Part shown: one piece after another, positions 20,776 to 35,700 of the stretch
Numbering within the stretch: position 1 is the first letter of the stretch
How the letters are laid out: each line of letters opens with the position of its first letter
Assembly (NCBI GenBank): GCA_009869945.1
Contig: WIXG01000303.1
Span: 1-64,000 of the forward strand
Length of the DNA: 64,000 nucleotides
Reading direction: 5' to 3'
Source of the DNA: Mesaphorura yosii
Taxonomy: Eukaryota; Arthropoda; Collembola; Poduromorpha; Tullbergiidae
Position numbers and translations under genes: made by a program
Notes under the pieces: generated by a model
What the model saw: only the letters and a program-made list of their open reading frames with translations
Told to the model about the DNA's origin: nothing
Database searches by the model: none

Positions 20776-23700
20776 TCACGAGCCCATGTACACGCACTGA
20801 GTGTGGCCTTCCAGCAACTGACTCTTGATCAGCGCCTCCACCGGCTCCACCGCAGCCATCTGCCATTTATCGCGAACCTGCAGCACAACACACAAAGAAG
20901 TAAGAAGTGGAATTATGAATTAGGCCAGGCCAAGCCGGGCCAAAGAGAAAAATTGCAATCGACGATTCGCAAGAAACAATTCTCAATTCTCTTTGACCAG
21001 CTTAATAACTGTCATTGTCATAAACGTCGTTGTCGTCGTCGTTGTCGTTCTCGTTGACTGTTGACATAAATTTGGAAGCGGAAAGCGCGGGTGGGACGTC
21101 GCCATTTCATGATTATTACTGCGATTATTATTGGAAACAACGGATAATCCTAATAATTCCGTCCTAAGCCTGTCTGCCTTCTCTTCCTTAAACTTTCTTT
21201 CTTTGATAAATACTTGTTAGACTACTTTCTCCAGCGAGTAGCTACTTTTGATATTTGTCGTTGCTATTATCGAGACGACAAAGTTTTGCTGTTTTGCTGC
21301 CTGCGCTGCAGATAAAAATTGTGATGATTATGATTGAATGATGGCCGCGGCCGCGACAGCGTACGCGTACGATACTTTTTCATTACTTGTTTGGAACTGG
21401 GACGAGGATAACGACTACGAAGATGACAACGAGCGCTTCAGCAAAAGTTTTTCAATACATTCAGCTTGGTTTTCCAAGGCTGCGTGCGTTCTGTGTTTGC
21501 TACCGCGCTGTACTTACGAGTTCAACTTGTCGGAAAACGCGGAGAAAGTTTAGTCCAGCTAACTTTTTCAAATCATCAACTGACCATCGAGCGTCTTCGA
21601 GTAGCTTTGTAAACAAATTGGGATACTTGGAGACGTCCTCCAGGCCGCGTGGAGTGCTACGAAAAGACAAGAACACGGGCGCGTTAATCCTTGGGCATGA
21701 GCATGGGATAAGCATCCTTGAAATTGCCGCGTTTGGAGTTTGTCTCATGCCGGGTCTCGGGATTAGATTATTTTTGCTACGGTACGCGGCATGGCAGGAA
21801 ATATTGCGGAATTATGAGATAATTGAATGTCCGACTCTGACGTCTTTATTAAAGAAATAGAAGACAGAAACGCCGCAGTCGTAGGAGAAAACAAGAAAAG
21901 CAGGCAATTACGAACGGGCGGAGATGAAAGTTGAGCCGAAAGCCAAGGAAAAATAATAACTGTAATTTCATAATTACTATCTTGTGGCTCTGTCGTGTCG
22001 TAATAATGTCATTAAATTATAATTAAAAACAAGCACGCTGGTAAATGGAGAAAGGCTAGTCGTTTCGACTTCACTCAAGTTTCTCAAGTGCACCAGCGCA
22101 GCGAGAAGCGGAGTACGAGACGGAAAACTAATTTATTGGATGCAGACGCGATAAATTACTGGCATGGACGCACTTGGGCCAAAGTTCAGAAAAACAACAG
22201 CAACAGCTCCGCAAGGTAAATTACTATCGTGGTAAGTCAAGAGAATGCATCATCATCCACTTTGGTCTTGCCCGTCTTGCCCGTCTTACTCATGACTCGT
22301 GACGTGAAAATGCTTACATGATCATGCAAATCATTTGCATACGTATGCATAAGTCATTTGAAGTGGAGTTCTGACTATCTCGAGGCAAATAATAATACAA
22401 ACTGCGTTCAAAGTGTTTGTTTTGCAGATTTTCTGGTTGTGTGGCTACGACGTGACTCGTGACGGACTGCAGCGTCTCCCACTGGCTGAGCTGCGACAGA
22501 AGCATTTAATAAGGAATAGTAGTTCATATCAAAGTTGGTAAGTTTAAGTTGCACTTTGATGCAGTTCCTGCACTCGTTACACGAGTATCAGAAGAGAATG
22601 AGGAAAAGCGATGAATAATTAAAGAACAACATTATGAATATCACGAGCTTCATTCGATTACTCGTGTTTGGTGTTTGATCATTTCGTCGCAGTACGCTGG
22701 CACTGGCCTAGAAGCCTCACAAGTCACAAGTTTTCATTTTGAACACTACTAAATTAAGTTCACACATTTATGCTTACGCACACGCACATGCAGTCGAATT
22801 TATGCTGCTAGATTACGTTTGCGGTTTCAATTCTACTGGCTTCCTCATTATCTCTCGTTATCACAAGCTTGCTGTCAGCGAAATTATTCAGAATCTTCTC
22901 AATTTACGAATTGACTTTGCAATGCTTCCTAAAACTGAAGCCGGCTCATTTGCGACAGTTTACTCACGTTTGTCGTCGGCGTTGTCGCGTATTTCGTACG
23001 TCATGGATGCAAGAGAGAAAGTTTAATGATAAGACGCGCGCGGAAAGATAAAGGAATGAAGTAGTCTAGTAGTCGTCGTCAAAGCCAAAGGCCACGCAGC
23101 GGCTTGACTTGCCAGCAATTAAGAGCAGGAAGCATGCTCAGGCAACTGCACAAGAAATTAATTTCCGAGTGCCGTTAAGCGTATGAGTACGGAGAAAGTA
23201 ATGGGAACTTTTCTTAGAAATTGGCTGCGTCGCAGAAAAACGAGGAATTGAAGTCTTTTGCTCTGCCGCTGCTGCTACTCGTGCCGGATTTGGAATTCTA
23301 GCGAAATCTACGACCAAATGTTATGTTTTTAAATGGTTAAAATGCAAATTCACGACTTACAAATTAATTCCGTCGAATCCGGCTCCAATCCTGTGCAGAT
23401 AGACGTAGAAAGACAACAGAAAGCTAATTAGCGACTAGCGAGAAGGAAAATATTATTGCAGAAGATTTTACTCACCCAACATGATCAATGCCAGCAACGT
23501 TTCTGATATGGTTGATATGATCTGCGTGTGGAAAAGAGGTAAAGCAAAGAGTTAATCAAAAATCGGAATATTTGCTTTCGCCTTCGCTCTCGTTTCGCTG
23601 ATTCACAATTCGGAATTCGCAGCTCACTCATGCATGCGAGTGCGAGACGCGAATGGCAACAGTAAACATTTAATTAAGGCTGTAGCTCTTTAATGAACTG

Positions 23701-26700
23701 CGACTCGCTACTGCAATTTGTTGTGCTGATCCTGATTACGAGTGCAAAACGCCGACGATGGAAATGGCGATGAGATGATGAAATTACGTTCTCGTACATT
23801 AACCCAAACTATATTACGACTTAACGCTGCGTTTTGCATGCGTGGCACGTGCGTGCACACATTCCGAAGTGTTTATGCGTGTTTAAACCTGTAAAGATGC
23901 AGTACAGTGCGAATTCTGTTGGAGAATGAAAGCTCGCGCGACAAGCGAGAGAAAGGTGCGAGAAAGTACAAGAGCACGCCACGCAGCAAATGATAAAATG
24001 AAAGCGAACGACGAACGAAGAAAGAAATTCGTCTGAGAATGTGAAAAGAATTGGCTGTCTGGAGTTCGGCCAAAATATCTCAACTCAACAAGGCGCAGAG
24101 CAGAAGCACTCACCGTTCTTGCTCTTCTTACTTTCGCTCGCTTTCACTTCACGGCGATCGCAATCCGACGGCCGATGGCCTGGCTGGTTACGTTTCATTT
24201 CATTTCATATCGAACAACACGCCACGCCACGCGCCCACGCAGTGTACGCATTGTAATGGGTCTAAATATCTTATCTCATTACAAACCCATCTCATGCTCG
24301 AACCTCGAACGCGGCACGGCAAGCAAAAATTTCCGACAGCAGAAAATGAACTCGCTACAAGACAGCAGCAGCCAATGTGCGAGTCTCCCGCTCTCTTTAT
24401 TAAGATGGATTCCAATAACAGGCCAGGGCATGTCGGTGGCAATGGCAGTGGAAATAGCAACGGTAATAACACAAAATGCGTTGCCAAATATTCATGGTCT
24501 TGTCTTGTTCACGACTGCGATCAGGAGGGTATAAATGAAAAAAATGTGTTGTGGAATGGTGAATGGCAAATGGCGAGGAAAGCAGAAAGAAAGAAAGTGC
24601 AAGACGCGACCGATGCGACGCAAGATCAAAGATCCGAGAAGAGAAAAGTGTTTGGAGAAAGGAAAAGTGTCAACAGCTTGTTCTTTTTCATTGCTCTTCA
24701 CATCGCATTAATAAGACGAGCATCAGAACGGCACGGCACGGCCAGAGAAAGGCTGTGCCATGCAAAAATCAGGCACAGATGACAATATTAATGCACACAC
24801 TCTGCTGATTTTGAATGGGCTCGGGCGGGCGCAGAAAGCAGTCAAGTAAGTGGAAATGACGGCGCATCACTTATCTTCTTCTTCCATTGCTTTCTCCTGC
24901 TGCCCTGCCCTGTCGTATCTTGAACAAGCAACAATATTTCTCTATTGCATTGCATTATTACAATTACCAAGGCACAGGGTTCAGGTTCAGTGAAGGAAAG
25001 CTGAACGGCTGATGGCTGAACGCTCGCTAAACGACGAGGGCAGGACGAGTACGATGAAGACAGTGAAGAGTTATGATACGATACGATGCTGCTACTGTAC
25101 GATGCGTGAGTGTGAGCAGATGAATGGTGATGATGATCGTCATCGTCATCATCATCATTGTCGCAAAAATGTGGTTGGTGTGCATGGCGTGAATCCCCAT
25201 TATTGGGTTTTGTAATGCGATGGCGATGTTTTGGAACACAATTTTGGCATTCATTTTCAGTACGACACCCAATATAATTTACAGGCACCGCCAACACTCG
25301 AATGTGAAAATCGTTCTCGTTCCCTAGAGCATCTCATCATCACTGTCTGTTTTTGCAATATTTTAATCAACGCTTGAAGCTGTAGTTGAGCTCGTTCGGC
25401 TCATGCGGAAATTCACGACAAGCGAGCAAGCTATACTTTGTAATTTTTAATCCCAGTCAAGCTTATGCTCTCTCTTTCAACTGTTCAACACGTGAGTTCT
25501 GGAGAGAGCAATCATAGTGCGCACGGATTACCGGCCGGCTGAGTGCACTTGGGGCGGCACGCGGCATGCATGTTTTATTCAAGCATGGGCACGTTTTGCA
25601 TTTTGCATTGATGAATTTACCTGCTGACACGCCTGTGCGACAGAAATTGCCTGTGGAAATTCTATTCCAGATTCCAGAATCAGCAAATGTTGTACAGAAA
25701 AACGGAAAAGACCCGAAGACTAGAATCGTGAAATCTGAATGTCTTCAGGCCACACACGACAAATGTAGTCATGTATTATAATTTCATCTCAGCAACAGCT
25801 CGATATTCGCCGGTCGGTCGTACAAAACCACATAACCGTAATCGTACGCTTTTTACTTTCCACGCTGCTCTCCAAATCACAATTTCACTTGTCTAGCACA
25901 CGTCCGTATGAGTGTAAGCGTTCACGTGCGAGTGCCTCATTGGCGTTGGCAACAGCAGTAGCTTTCTGCCTGAATGGACCACAAATGCGAATTGCGAAAA
26001 TTGTGCGTGTAAAAATTCGCACATGCATGTACGTGCGCGTACACATGAATTTGTTACATTTCTGTTTCCTGCCTCAGTTATACTGAATAGCTCAGAATAG
26101 CAGAACATGCAGCGTTTTGTGTCAAAATATGTTGCATTCCTGGAGCGAAAGTAAAGTGGAAGTATTCAAGTAACAGAATGACCTCCTGCTACGTTTTTGC
26201 ATTTTGCTTTACTTGCTTTCATATTTCTTATTTAACATTTTTCATTTTCCGATTCCACGTGTTTCCGTACGCGTAAACTTGAATTTATGGACAGGCCTTC
26301 AGAATATCAAATTAACAACTCATCTGTCTTGGTGTTCGTCTTTGTACAGTAACGTGAAAGTGAAAGTGAAGTAAACGAAACGAAACGTAGGACGGGCACA
26401 ACACATCAAATATTGAACGCAGCATGGCACGGCGCGGCACGATATGTAGTAGAAAGTACCTGCAGTATTTTTGCAACCAACACAATAATAAAATACCTGC
26501 GTGGGCCCGAAAAGTGGAGGCCCGGTGCAAGAAATCAGGAGGCCTGAACGCTGAGGCTGAGCTGCCTTACTTTCACCAGACTTTCACTCTACTCTTCTTC
26601 TTGCTATTTCTTTGTTGATGTTACTTTTGCTTTCGATGTTGCTGTTTTAATCCCCAGAGGAGAAAGCTTTTCATATGAAATAATTCAATATTTTTCTCTC

Positions 26701-29700
26701 GCGTTCTCTCTCAATTTTGTTACTATTATCCCACTCTCACTGCTTTCTTTCCTGGCCTTGCTTGGCCTAGAATGTGTTTATCGTGTAATGTTTGCATACG
26801 CTTACGCGTTCGCTATTTCTCAGTCAGCGTCAGCGCTTTACCAAAAATTGAACGATTGATAACAGAAGCAGCACGAATCAAGCATTCAATCCCTAAAAGT
26901 AGAAGAAGAAGTGGAAGTAAGTACTTTAGGGATTCAGGGTTTGAATCAAATAAAAATATCGCACACGCACAGAGCAAAGTAACGAAAATTCAATTGGATT
27001 CAATTCGTTCGCGAACAATTCGTACTCCTTTACTCTTCTGGGCTTGGTTGCTTACTGCTTTATGTCATGTATGTTGGTGGAAGTTGGTGGCTGTGGCAGT
27101 GGGCTCGTTTCTATATAACTCGATAGTTCGAATGTGTTAAATTTTCATATCCGCTTCATAATGTCATAATGCCATAATGCAGCGTACTCTAGTCTGTGTT
27201 ACCTGCGCACAACTTTTTTCAATCAATTCTACCTGATTGAATTTCAGTATTTTTGTAACGCTGCTGGATTTCGCAAAATGCGGAAGAGAAAGATTTATGA
27301 AATGTGTCCGACCAGGTCACAGCCGTCAGGAACAGATTGCGCTGCTGGCCGACGTCGTTCTACTTTCGCATTCTTTTCCGCGTAGTGGGCGTAGGACGTG
27401 GACAACACAAACTTTAATTGAATTAAATTCTTTGAGATTACACGGACAAATACGCACGGGCACGAAGCACGTAGCCGTCCAAGCTCGACCTGACTTGTTC
27501 AGGAGAAAGCAGCTTAGTCCACATTTCCGTTGAAAATTGTAAAATCTGTCAAACAAGATTTACTGCTTGCTTACTTATCCTATTACCTTTTTCCAGCATC
27601 CTACGCTTGGCGCTCAGTTTATTTGTGCTGACAGCCAAACACAAGCTGAAACCAACCCCGTAAATCCTCCGCACTTCGAACGATGCGGTGAAGGCAGTAG
27701 TCAAGGTTGGGTAATTTTATACAATTCACGGTGAAAGTTTGGAGTCGTGTCTTCGTTTATTCTCCTCGCAAGTCGCCGTTTGCCTTTCGCCATTCGCAGG
27801 GCCGCGGACAGCTTCGCCTGACCTCTTCGCGTTTGTTCCTACGCTTGGTAAGCCATTATCAGAGTCAACTGCATACAGCGAGCGATCCGATTCTGGGCTT
27901 TGGGTTTGGCTTTGACAATCCACCTTCGCCTTCACTGGGACAAGAGACGTCTCCCGGTCGACTAATCCCGCCAGCCACCATGAAGTCGAAGGAAATTCAA
28001 TAAAGAGCAGAGAAAGTCGGTCGGTCGTCGTAAGAAACGTGGGAAACACGCGGCTCGAACGAGGTTGAGGCGAGAAAGTCATCTGGCGTGCCCGGTCGGG
28101 CCACGCTCTTCGCACAAATGCGAGCAATCGAAGCAAGGAGCTCGCTTGGAGAGTGAGAGTGAAGATTACCGAATCGTGTTGTATTTTTTGCGCTTCCTCG
28201 AACTCGAATCGCGAGCACACGCGCGCGGCAGGAATTATGAGTCTCACCGACACCAGACAGTCGTTGACTACCCACGAGATGCCCAAACTTTCTCCAGGAC
28301 CGATCCAGCCAGGATGACTTTCGCTACGCACTCGCAATTTTCCTGCCTGCCTTTGTATCTGGGTTAGTGTTATTGGTGTTTGCGGGAAGGAGAGCGTTCG
28401 TTCAAGTGTTCCCAACATAACCATTTACGGTGGCCGAGCCACCACAGCGCGTACGTATGCGTATGAGCACTCCCGAGCGCGTACGCGTATACATTACATT
28501 TATCTCCCAACTTTCTCTCAGCTGAACTGAAAAATGTGTCAAGTTGTCCCATATTTTCTTTTTTACACTGCCGCTACCGCTGAGAAGCACGAGCCCAAGC
28601 CCGAGTGCTTTTTCCTTTGTTGCTGCGTTCCCCCGCTGCTGCTTCATAAAATTCAATTTAACTTTTGTTTCCACTCTGTTTTGTTTTTTACTTTGCCGAA
28701 ATTGAGAAAACTGCAAACTGCACTAAATTTGGCTGTCAAAATTTATTTTGCACAAAACACACAACAAATAAATTGAACAACTTCTGGACAGGATGCCTTC
28801 CTTCAAGATGAAGTGCACCTCGTGGCTTAGTTTGGTTTATTGCTCATTTACAATTTACAATCGTGTGTGGGCCGGGCGCGTTCGCGTTATACACAAGAAT
28901 CTTGCGATCTTGTACGTAGTAATTTCATCATCTGATAGCAGCAAATCACGTTGACATACACGCAAAGACAGAAGACGGCCGATCTGGCCTGGGTTGTTTT
29001 ATGAGCGGGTCTTTGCAGATAACCCAATCTGCTCATGATCAGCCATTAAACTTTGACGAGCGAGTCGTATATCAGGTCGTAATGTGCAGACATCGTGCAC
29101 TGCAGCGTGTGACAGCATTTTACGGATTTTACGGCCGGAATCGGCAACAGAAGCACAATCAAAGCGTATAGCGGCAATCCGCAATAAAAAAGCGGTTAAA
29201 CTCACCAATGACGTCGTTGATACTCGCTGATTCATTGCAGGTGATAAAATAACTGTAAAAATTTACCATTACTAATCCACCATTCGAACTCTGCAATACA
29301 ACGAACAGAAAGATTTGAGTCATGAGCATCGGGCCTCGGACAAGGTCAAAGTTCACATGTTCAAGTTCGCTTACAAGTAGATGCAGGATATCATCAGGCA
29401 CATTTCGGCTGCTGTTGCACAGGCTGTGAGCGGAGGAGTGGGAGAAGATGACGGGCGCCTGCGTCACCTCCAGCGCATCTCGCATCGTCTGCACCGACAC
29501 GTGGGACAAGTCAATTATCATCCCCAGGCGATTCATTTCCTTGATAACCGACTGCAAAAGGAATTTAGAAGAAACAGAATCCAGAATTAATTGAAAGCTG
29601 CCTGCTTGCGCTTGGCACAAAACGTACGATTGAATGCGAATACGAAAGGTTATCTTTGTCAGAGGCGTTAGGGTATTCAGTTTCATTAAACCTGCACGCA

Positions 29701-32700
29701 CGCTCCTGTTCGTAATGCGATTACAGGCACAAACTCGAGTTACATTTATAAACTACCACGGTGCGATGATCAAAAGAAATTAGGAGAAATGGCTTGGTGA
29801 ATGAAACAAGAGAAATTTTCAAAGCTTAGCTGGCTCGGTTCAGCCTGGCTTTGAGTTTGCGTTTCGTTTGTGTATTCGCGAAATGGTTATGATTATAATT
29901 AAATCTTAGTGCCAATGCCAGTGCCAGTGCCAGTCTTCCGTCACGCCGCGCCAGGATAAGTTTTGTCTCCATCGCATTACCTTGCCAAATTCTTTGAGGC
30001 CACTGGATTTAGTCTTTGAACCAGGATCATCCGCTGACGAGCAATCAGCCCTGCAACGGAATGAAATGAACGAATCAATTATTAATACTACTCTTAATTA
30101 TCGCCATTGCCAAATGCGCCAGCGATTCCATTAGCAAATTTACAATTTACGCTCACAACTCCCACTTGTAAGAAGACCAAGAAATTGTCGTTCCCTGCCA
30201 TTTGCCTGTCATTGCCATTTTAAGAGCTGCAACATTTTTCGTACGCTCAACATGAAAATTTTTAACGAGTTCGCAAAGTACGCCGTATTTTGTGAGGGAA
30301 GGCGAACGGAAGAGGAAATGATGTACTCTGAACTCTGATGCTCTGCAGCTACTTTGTTGTCGTTAGTTATGCGTCAAATCACAGCCAAAAGCACAGGCAC
30401 GGGCACGGCAAAGAAGTTCAACGTTCAATCAGTAAACAAGCGCGATGCGCGACTGCGACTTGAGAAAGGTGAAAGTCCTTCAGCGTGACTGTGCCAGCCG
30501 TGCTGTGCTTGGAAATGGCAATAGCAAGGCAATTCAATGGCAGCATTGCGCAGAGTACTTGAACCATGACGGCAATAATGCAGCATACGCGAACGCGTGT
30601 ACGCTGTGTGTGAGAACACGAAGGCCCGCTGAGAACTTATTATTCGTCGTGACAACCGCCACCATAAATTAATTTACGCTCTCTGCTTTCGCTCTTTGCG
30701 TTTGCTAGCTAGTGCTTACCACGGCGTGTTACAGCTGTGCGTGAGTGTGAGGTATCGGGCTCCCAGGTTGTAAAACATCCGGAGCACGGCGATGCTGTTC
30801 CCCAGCGAGTGGCCGCCCTCCACGCCGACCATGCTCGCAATCTTCCCGCGACGGTGAGCCGACTCGATCCCTGCGATCAAGAAAGAATTGAAATCGCTGT
30901 AATTGTGGTAAAATTCTTTGGGCGCATATTTTACGATTTTTTTCAAGGAATAAATGTCGGGTCGCCAAATTCTGTGACGGAGACAGCATTTTGGACGTGA
31001 GCGCTTTCAATTTTTAAGAACTTTCTCCAAACCGTATGCATGGCTGCATTGGCATTAGTTCACTTCGCAATTCTTTTTTACGGCGCCTTTTACTGCCGCC
31101 TGGACTGCTGGACATTAGGCAACTTTTTCATGATGCTTTCTCTTTTTTAGTGCGGTCATTTGCTAAAAGTGGACATTACATGTTATTGTCGCCCTGCAAT
31201 TTTCCCGTGCGCTGCGAAATTTTGCCTGACCCGGCTGTGATGCTGTGCTTTGGCTCTTGTGAATCATAAAAAGGCAGGCAAAACCTGCCCGGCGCCGTCG
31301 TCACAAAACGGGAACGGAGCGCAGAAAGTGCAATTCAAATCTCGGGACAATGAAAAAATGGATTTCTGCATATAACCATTTGATTATTGCATGTGCACAC
31401 GATGAACAAATGCAAAAGCAACCAAATGGCAAATTGAATAGCAGCACACCGGTGAAAGTGTTTGCTTTTGCATTAAGTAATTTTCCGCGCGAGCGCCCGC
31501 GCCGGCCGAACACCGCCAAAGTTCTGAATTCTGAGGAAGAAAAGCACGTCGCCATGCACAGCGAAATGCCGATGCAATGCCAAAATGCGAAGTGAAAGTG
31601 GCAAACAAGTTTGTCTCGGCTGTTCGTCCAACTAAAACTAATATGATTGGAAAGTTATTTTTCTGATGAAGAATAAAAAACTTTAATTTAGTTTCTCGTA
31701 GTGCACAAAGTACACGAGGCGTGAGACGTCGATAGCACGTCGGATGGCATCTCCAGCACTCGAGCGCTGAAGCACGCGTAAGTTCGTTCGTTTGCTCAGG
31801 TTGAATTCTTTGAAGAAGACGAGCCACTGGAGAAACAAACTAAATTTTTTCTCCTGCACGTTTGGCTGCTGCTGCTGGTAAACTACGCTGCGAGCGAAGC
31901 AGCACAGGCTTAAGTAATTTTGTACAAGAAAAGGCCAATTTATTGCATTAAAAACATTTTCTCCGCTCAATTTCACTCACTTTCTTCACCGGTTAGGACT
32001 TCTTTTTTACTTTGGAGACTAAACTTCATTACCGAAAGTGTTCGCTCTCAAAAATGTTGCCATTTCCTGCATAAATCAAGCCAAGCATATTTTTACGCAT
32101 AATTTTCACGCACTGCACTTGACGTGGCCAAATCCGAGCGGAGACACACCTTTACGCTGTTCTTGCGGGAAATTCCTTAAATATTTGGCTAACGCGTGGG
32201 AGCAGCACGAGACATTGACTTTCACCGCACCGGTGCGAGTGGGTGCACGGCTGCGAGTGAAAGTCGAAGGAGAGCGGCCCAGTGAAGCGAGTGTTTTGTA
32301 TATTTAAATATAATTTGGCATGGAATTCAAGCGTAGTTGGCTACAATCTGTGCTTGTGTCTGCCCGCGCTGCTTTCACTGAGGAAAGAAAAGGGCTCGAG
32401 GGCAATCGCATGAATAAATGTAAAATGGTGTAACTTAAAAAATATTCACAAATCTACACCGCCGTCTTTGACAACATTTTTCATTCCCAGGGCCGGAACA
32501 GAAAATATGCTCGGGAGAATTTATTCTTGCGCGTTCATTATGCCAGGCAGCAGCAATACGATGACGCTCGCGGGGAGAACGAAGAAAGGAAATTGGCATA
32601 TTTCAAGTCTTTCTCTTGACTTGACTTTGATATTTTCACTTGACTTGATTCCTGTCCTCAATTCGTAGTTCAGCCGCTGCTGCCATTACTTATCTGCGCG

Positions 32701-35700
32701 TTGCTTTCAGCTTTCTCCACAAAAGCATACAGGTCAGACAAGCAGGCAGTGTTTTCTTTAGTACTTAAAACGGTAAATCTCTTAACGGTTCTCCCTTTTC
32801 GCCAGTTTTCGCCCTCTTCAAGCCTATAGCCTTTCCCTTTAATATGCCACGGTGCCTTCTGGATTCGTCTGATAAGGAAATGATGGACGAATGGGCTTCA
32901 ATCAGTCCGCAACGGCAGCGGCGTGCGTAAAATGGATTTCCAATAATTCATATGAATTTTGAGTCGAGCCAAAACTTTCGCCGTGGACCAAAATATTTCA
33001 TAAAAACGGGGAAATCCCAGTCTCGGAAACTTGTGTGGTACGACAGAAATTATTTTGTGAATTCAAAGAGCTAAACGGGCAACGGCACGTACATCTCCCG
33101 ATTTCAATAACGCGAAGACGAAAGCGAAACATACAAAGATGACACGACACAAAAGACAGGCAGACGCTGACGCAGAATAAAATAGAATGGAATAGAAAAG
33201 ATAAATATTTCAAATGTGAAAGAATTACAAAAGGAGAAAGAAAGGCAACGCAGCGCACATTTGTGCGTTGCGGAGTATGAAAGCGAGAGCATCGGCAGGC
33301 AAAAAGGAAAAAGCAAGTCGAGATCAGAGAGGACACAAACGAAATGCTAAGGCTGACACAAAGCCAACAGCAAAAGAAAAAGTCAAAAGTAACGTGATAT
33401 TGAAAAGTCATTTGGCAATAAATCTTGCAAGGTTGGACAAGTATGTTTTATAATGTGGCCCAAAGTGGAATACAACGCAGACTTTATCCGTTGTTTACTG
33501 ATGTCTTACCGGATTGTGTTGCTTCCTCCCACAATTTTTTGCTGATTGTAACTCATAAAGTCTGTACGCTATTTATTTATTTCTCTCGCGCGTGCACGCG
33601 ATGAAGGCGATCATAGTACAAATGAAGAAATTAAGAAATCGGCCAACCAAACAATACCTTCACGCGCATTTCGTGCTCTCACCAGTTTTCTGCTTTCTCC
33701 GGCAGATCAAAACGCTCCAGCCGGAGTTAATCTTGCATTTAATCCCTCCAGGCAGACGCGATCTTTACTTGCTTGCTAGCTACTCGCTTAATAAAGTCAG
33801 CCTGGCTGTCTGTCTGCAGAGTTTTCTTTTGCATTTGCGTCTCGAGATAAGCACGAAGCAAGAAACGAAATGAAAGTCGATGAGCGCGCGAGCGTGAGAG
33901 TTTAAAGAAGTCGGTCGGTAGCCAGTACAAGATCACGACTCCTTTGTGCATGGTCGCCGTCGCAGTGAGACGCAGAACAGAAATTGCTGGAGGGCATCGG
34001 CACCCTTATCCAAGAATGAATTTCTATACGCTCGGTCGAGCCACTCGACTCGAGTTTTTCTTTATCAGGTCCATTATTATTATGATTACTAATACACTGC
34101 ACTGCACCCACGCCAGGCCACGCCAGTGTCACGGCCGCCCGAAGCCAGGCGAGGCGAAGTAAAAACGGTCCGCTCGCACTCAAGAAGCAGAAGGAAAAAA
34201 AGCTGAAGCAGGATGCAGTCAAGTGAGGAAGAAATATTGTGTTTGTGAGCCCACGTGTGTGTTTTTGTAATGTAAAATAAATTGTGAGCACCGCAGTGCG
34301 GGAGGCACTTCAGGTTTTGATCGCAAATCAATGAACGAACAAGGAACGGTAAAAATGGCATACGCGTCGTGGCATGCAGGCAGGGAAAGATGTCAGAAAA
34401 ATTGAGTGCACAATGCCAGGCAGAGACCAAGACCGCCTAGGCCGACAAAGTGCTGCGGCTGCGGCATTTCTTGTTCTTCTGTATACTTGGCGAATTCGAA
34501 TTTGGATTCAGATTCCTTTGCTGCTGCTGCTCCGATCACAATGCAGCACAATGCAATGCTGCTTTTCATCTTGCATTTCTCACAAGAATAAGAATGAGAA
34601 TTCGTCTTCCGTCATTCTGCCCGCCTGCCTGCCCGAACTGAATGAGTGCGGGCTCGATCAATAAATGTGCATGCATCGCGTACGAAGAAAGGAGGAAGGT
34701 GAAGTCTTAATCGCGTTCTTGAGTTCATATTTCATTACCCAGCCAGGTCAATTCGATGGACGACACCGTTAATATTTGCGACTGACGATTTTTTGCGAAA
34801 TTGATTTTTGTGAACTGGCAAAACGCGAACTTCAAACAAAATAGGAAACGTGTTTCTTCAGCTTTTGCTTACCTCTGGGAGTTGTGACCCATTCTAAGGC
34901 AGTAGAATACTTTTCGGTGAGACGACGAATTACGTCTATTTGTTCAAGTGTGAGTTGAACAGCATCCAAATGTTGAGCACCACATGGGATGTACGCAGAC
35001 CACAACTGCAAGACAGACAAACACAGGGGTAAGACAATGCAATGCATATCAAGTTGGCTGGCTGGAATGGAAAGACTTAATATACGGGTGAACATGAAAG
35101 AGGATGAAAGCGGGAGCGGATGATGATGATAGATTCAAACTGGGATCAGAAAAGACGAAACCAAATCTACACGACGGCACGCACGGCAAGCAGTAGATTT
35201 GGGCAAAAACAAGTTTAAGGATGAAATGGAGAAAAGATCGGTTTTAGTTTAAGAAAGACTTTCTCCACTTCTTCATAATAAATCAAAAGCGGAGTTCTCT
35301 GCTCTCCTTTGGCATCTGCTCCACCACTCGAGAAAGAGACCGACGACGACAATGAAACGAAAACAGAAAACCAGACAACAATTTCGAGTTGGGATTCTCA
35401 TCCCGAAAATCTCTTTTGTGTTCTTATCCATATTTTATGTTTATTGTTCTACCGCGTCGTCACGACGAAGGAAGAGACGAGGACTTGGGAGATTGTGAGA
35501 TTATTACGGAGAAATTAGAAATTATTAATTAAAAATCTGCAAAGTAATCAAAGGCAGGAACAGACTGCAGACAGGAGGAGGACAGACGAGGACAAGACAC
35601 AAGACAAGAAAGAGGACGTGGACTTAATCCATGGACCAAAATTAAAAACGAAAGTTCTGTGATCTTCGTTCTTCGCAAATGAGCAGCGACAAAAACAAAG

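Noticed and set aside
21518-21656. Separate truncated dipeptidase gene or pseudogene
   Set aside because: In isolation this exon looks like a stray fragment, but it joins in phase to 23361-23390 upstream and to a terminal exon at 20776-20877, so it belongs to dipeptidase B.
24051-24782. 243-codon plus-strand open frame
   Set aside because: It starts at a non-ATG codon, is rich in low-complexity Arg/His/Asn segments, has no family motif, and sits inside a dipeptidase B intron.
27726-28424. 232-codon minus-strand open frame within an intron
   Set aside because: It has no hydrophobic pattern or domain, compositional bias, and no splice support to the neighbouring dipeptidase exons, which join perfectly without it.
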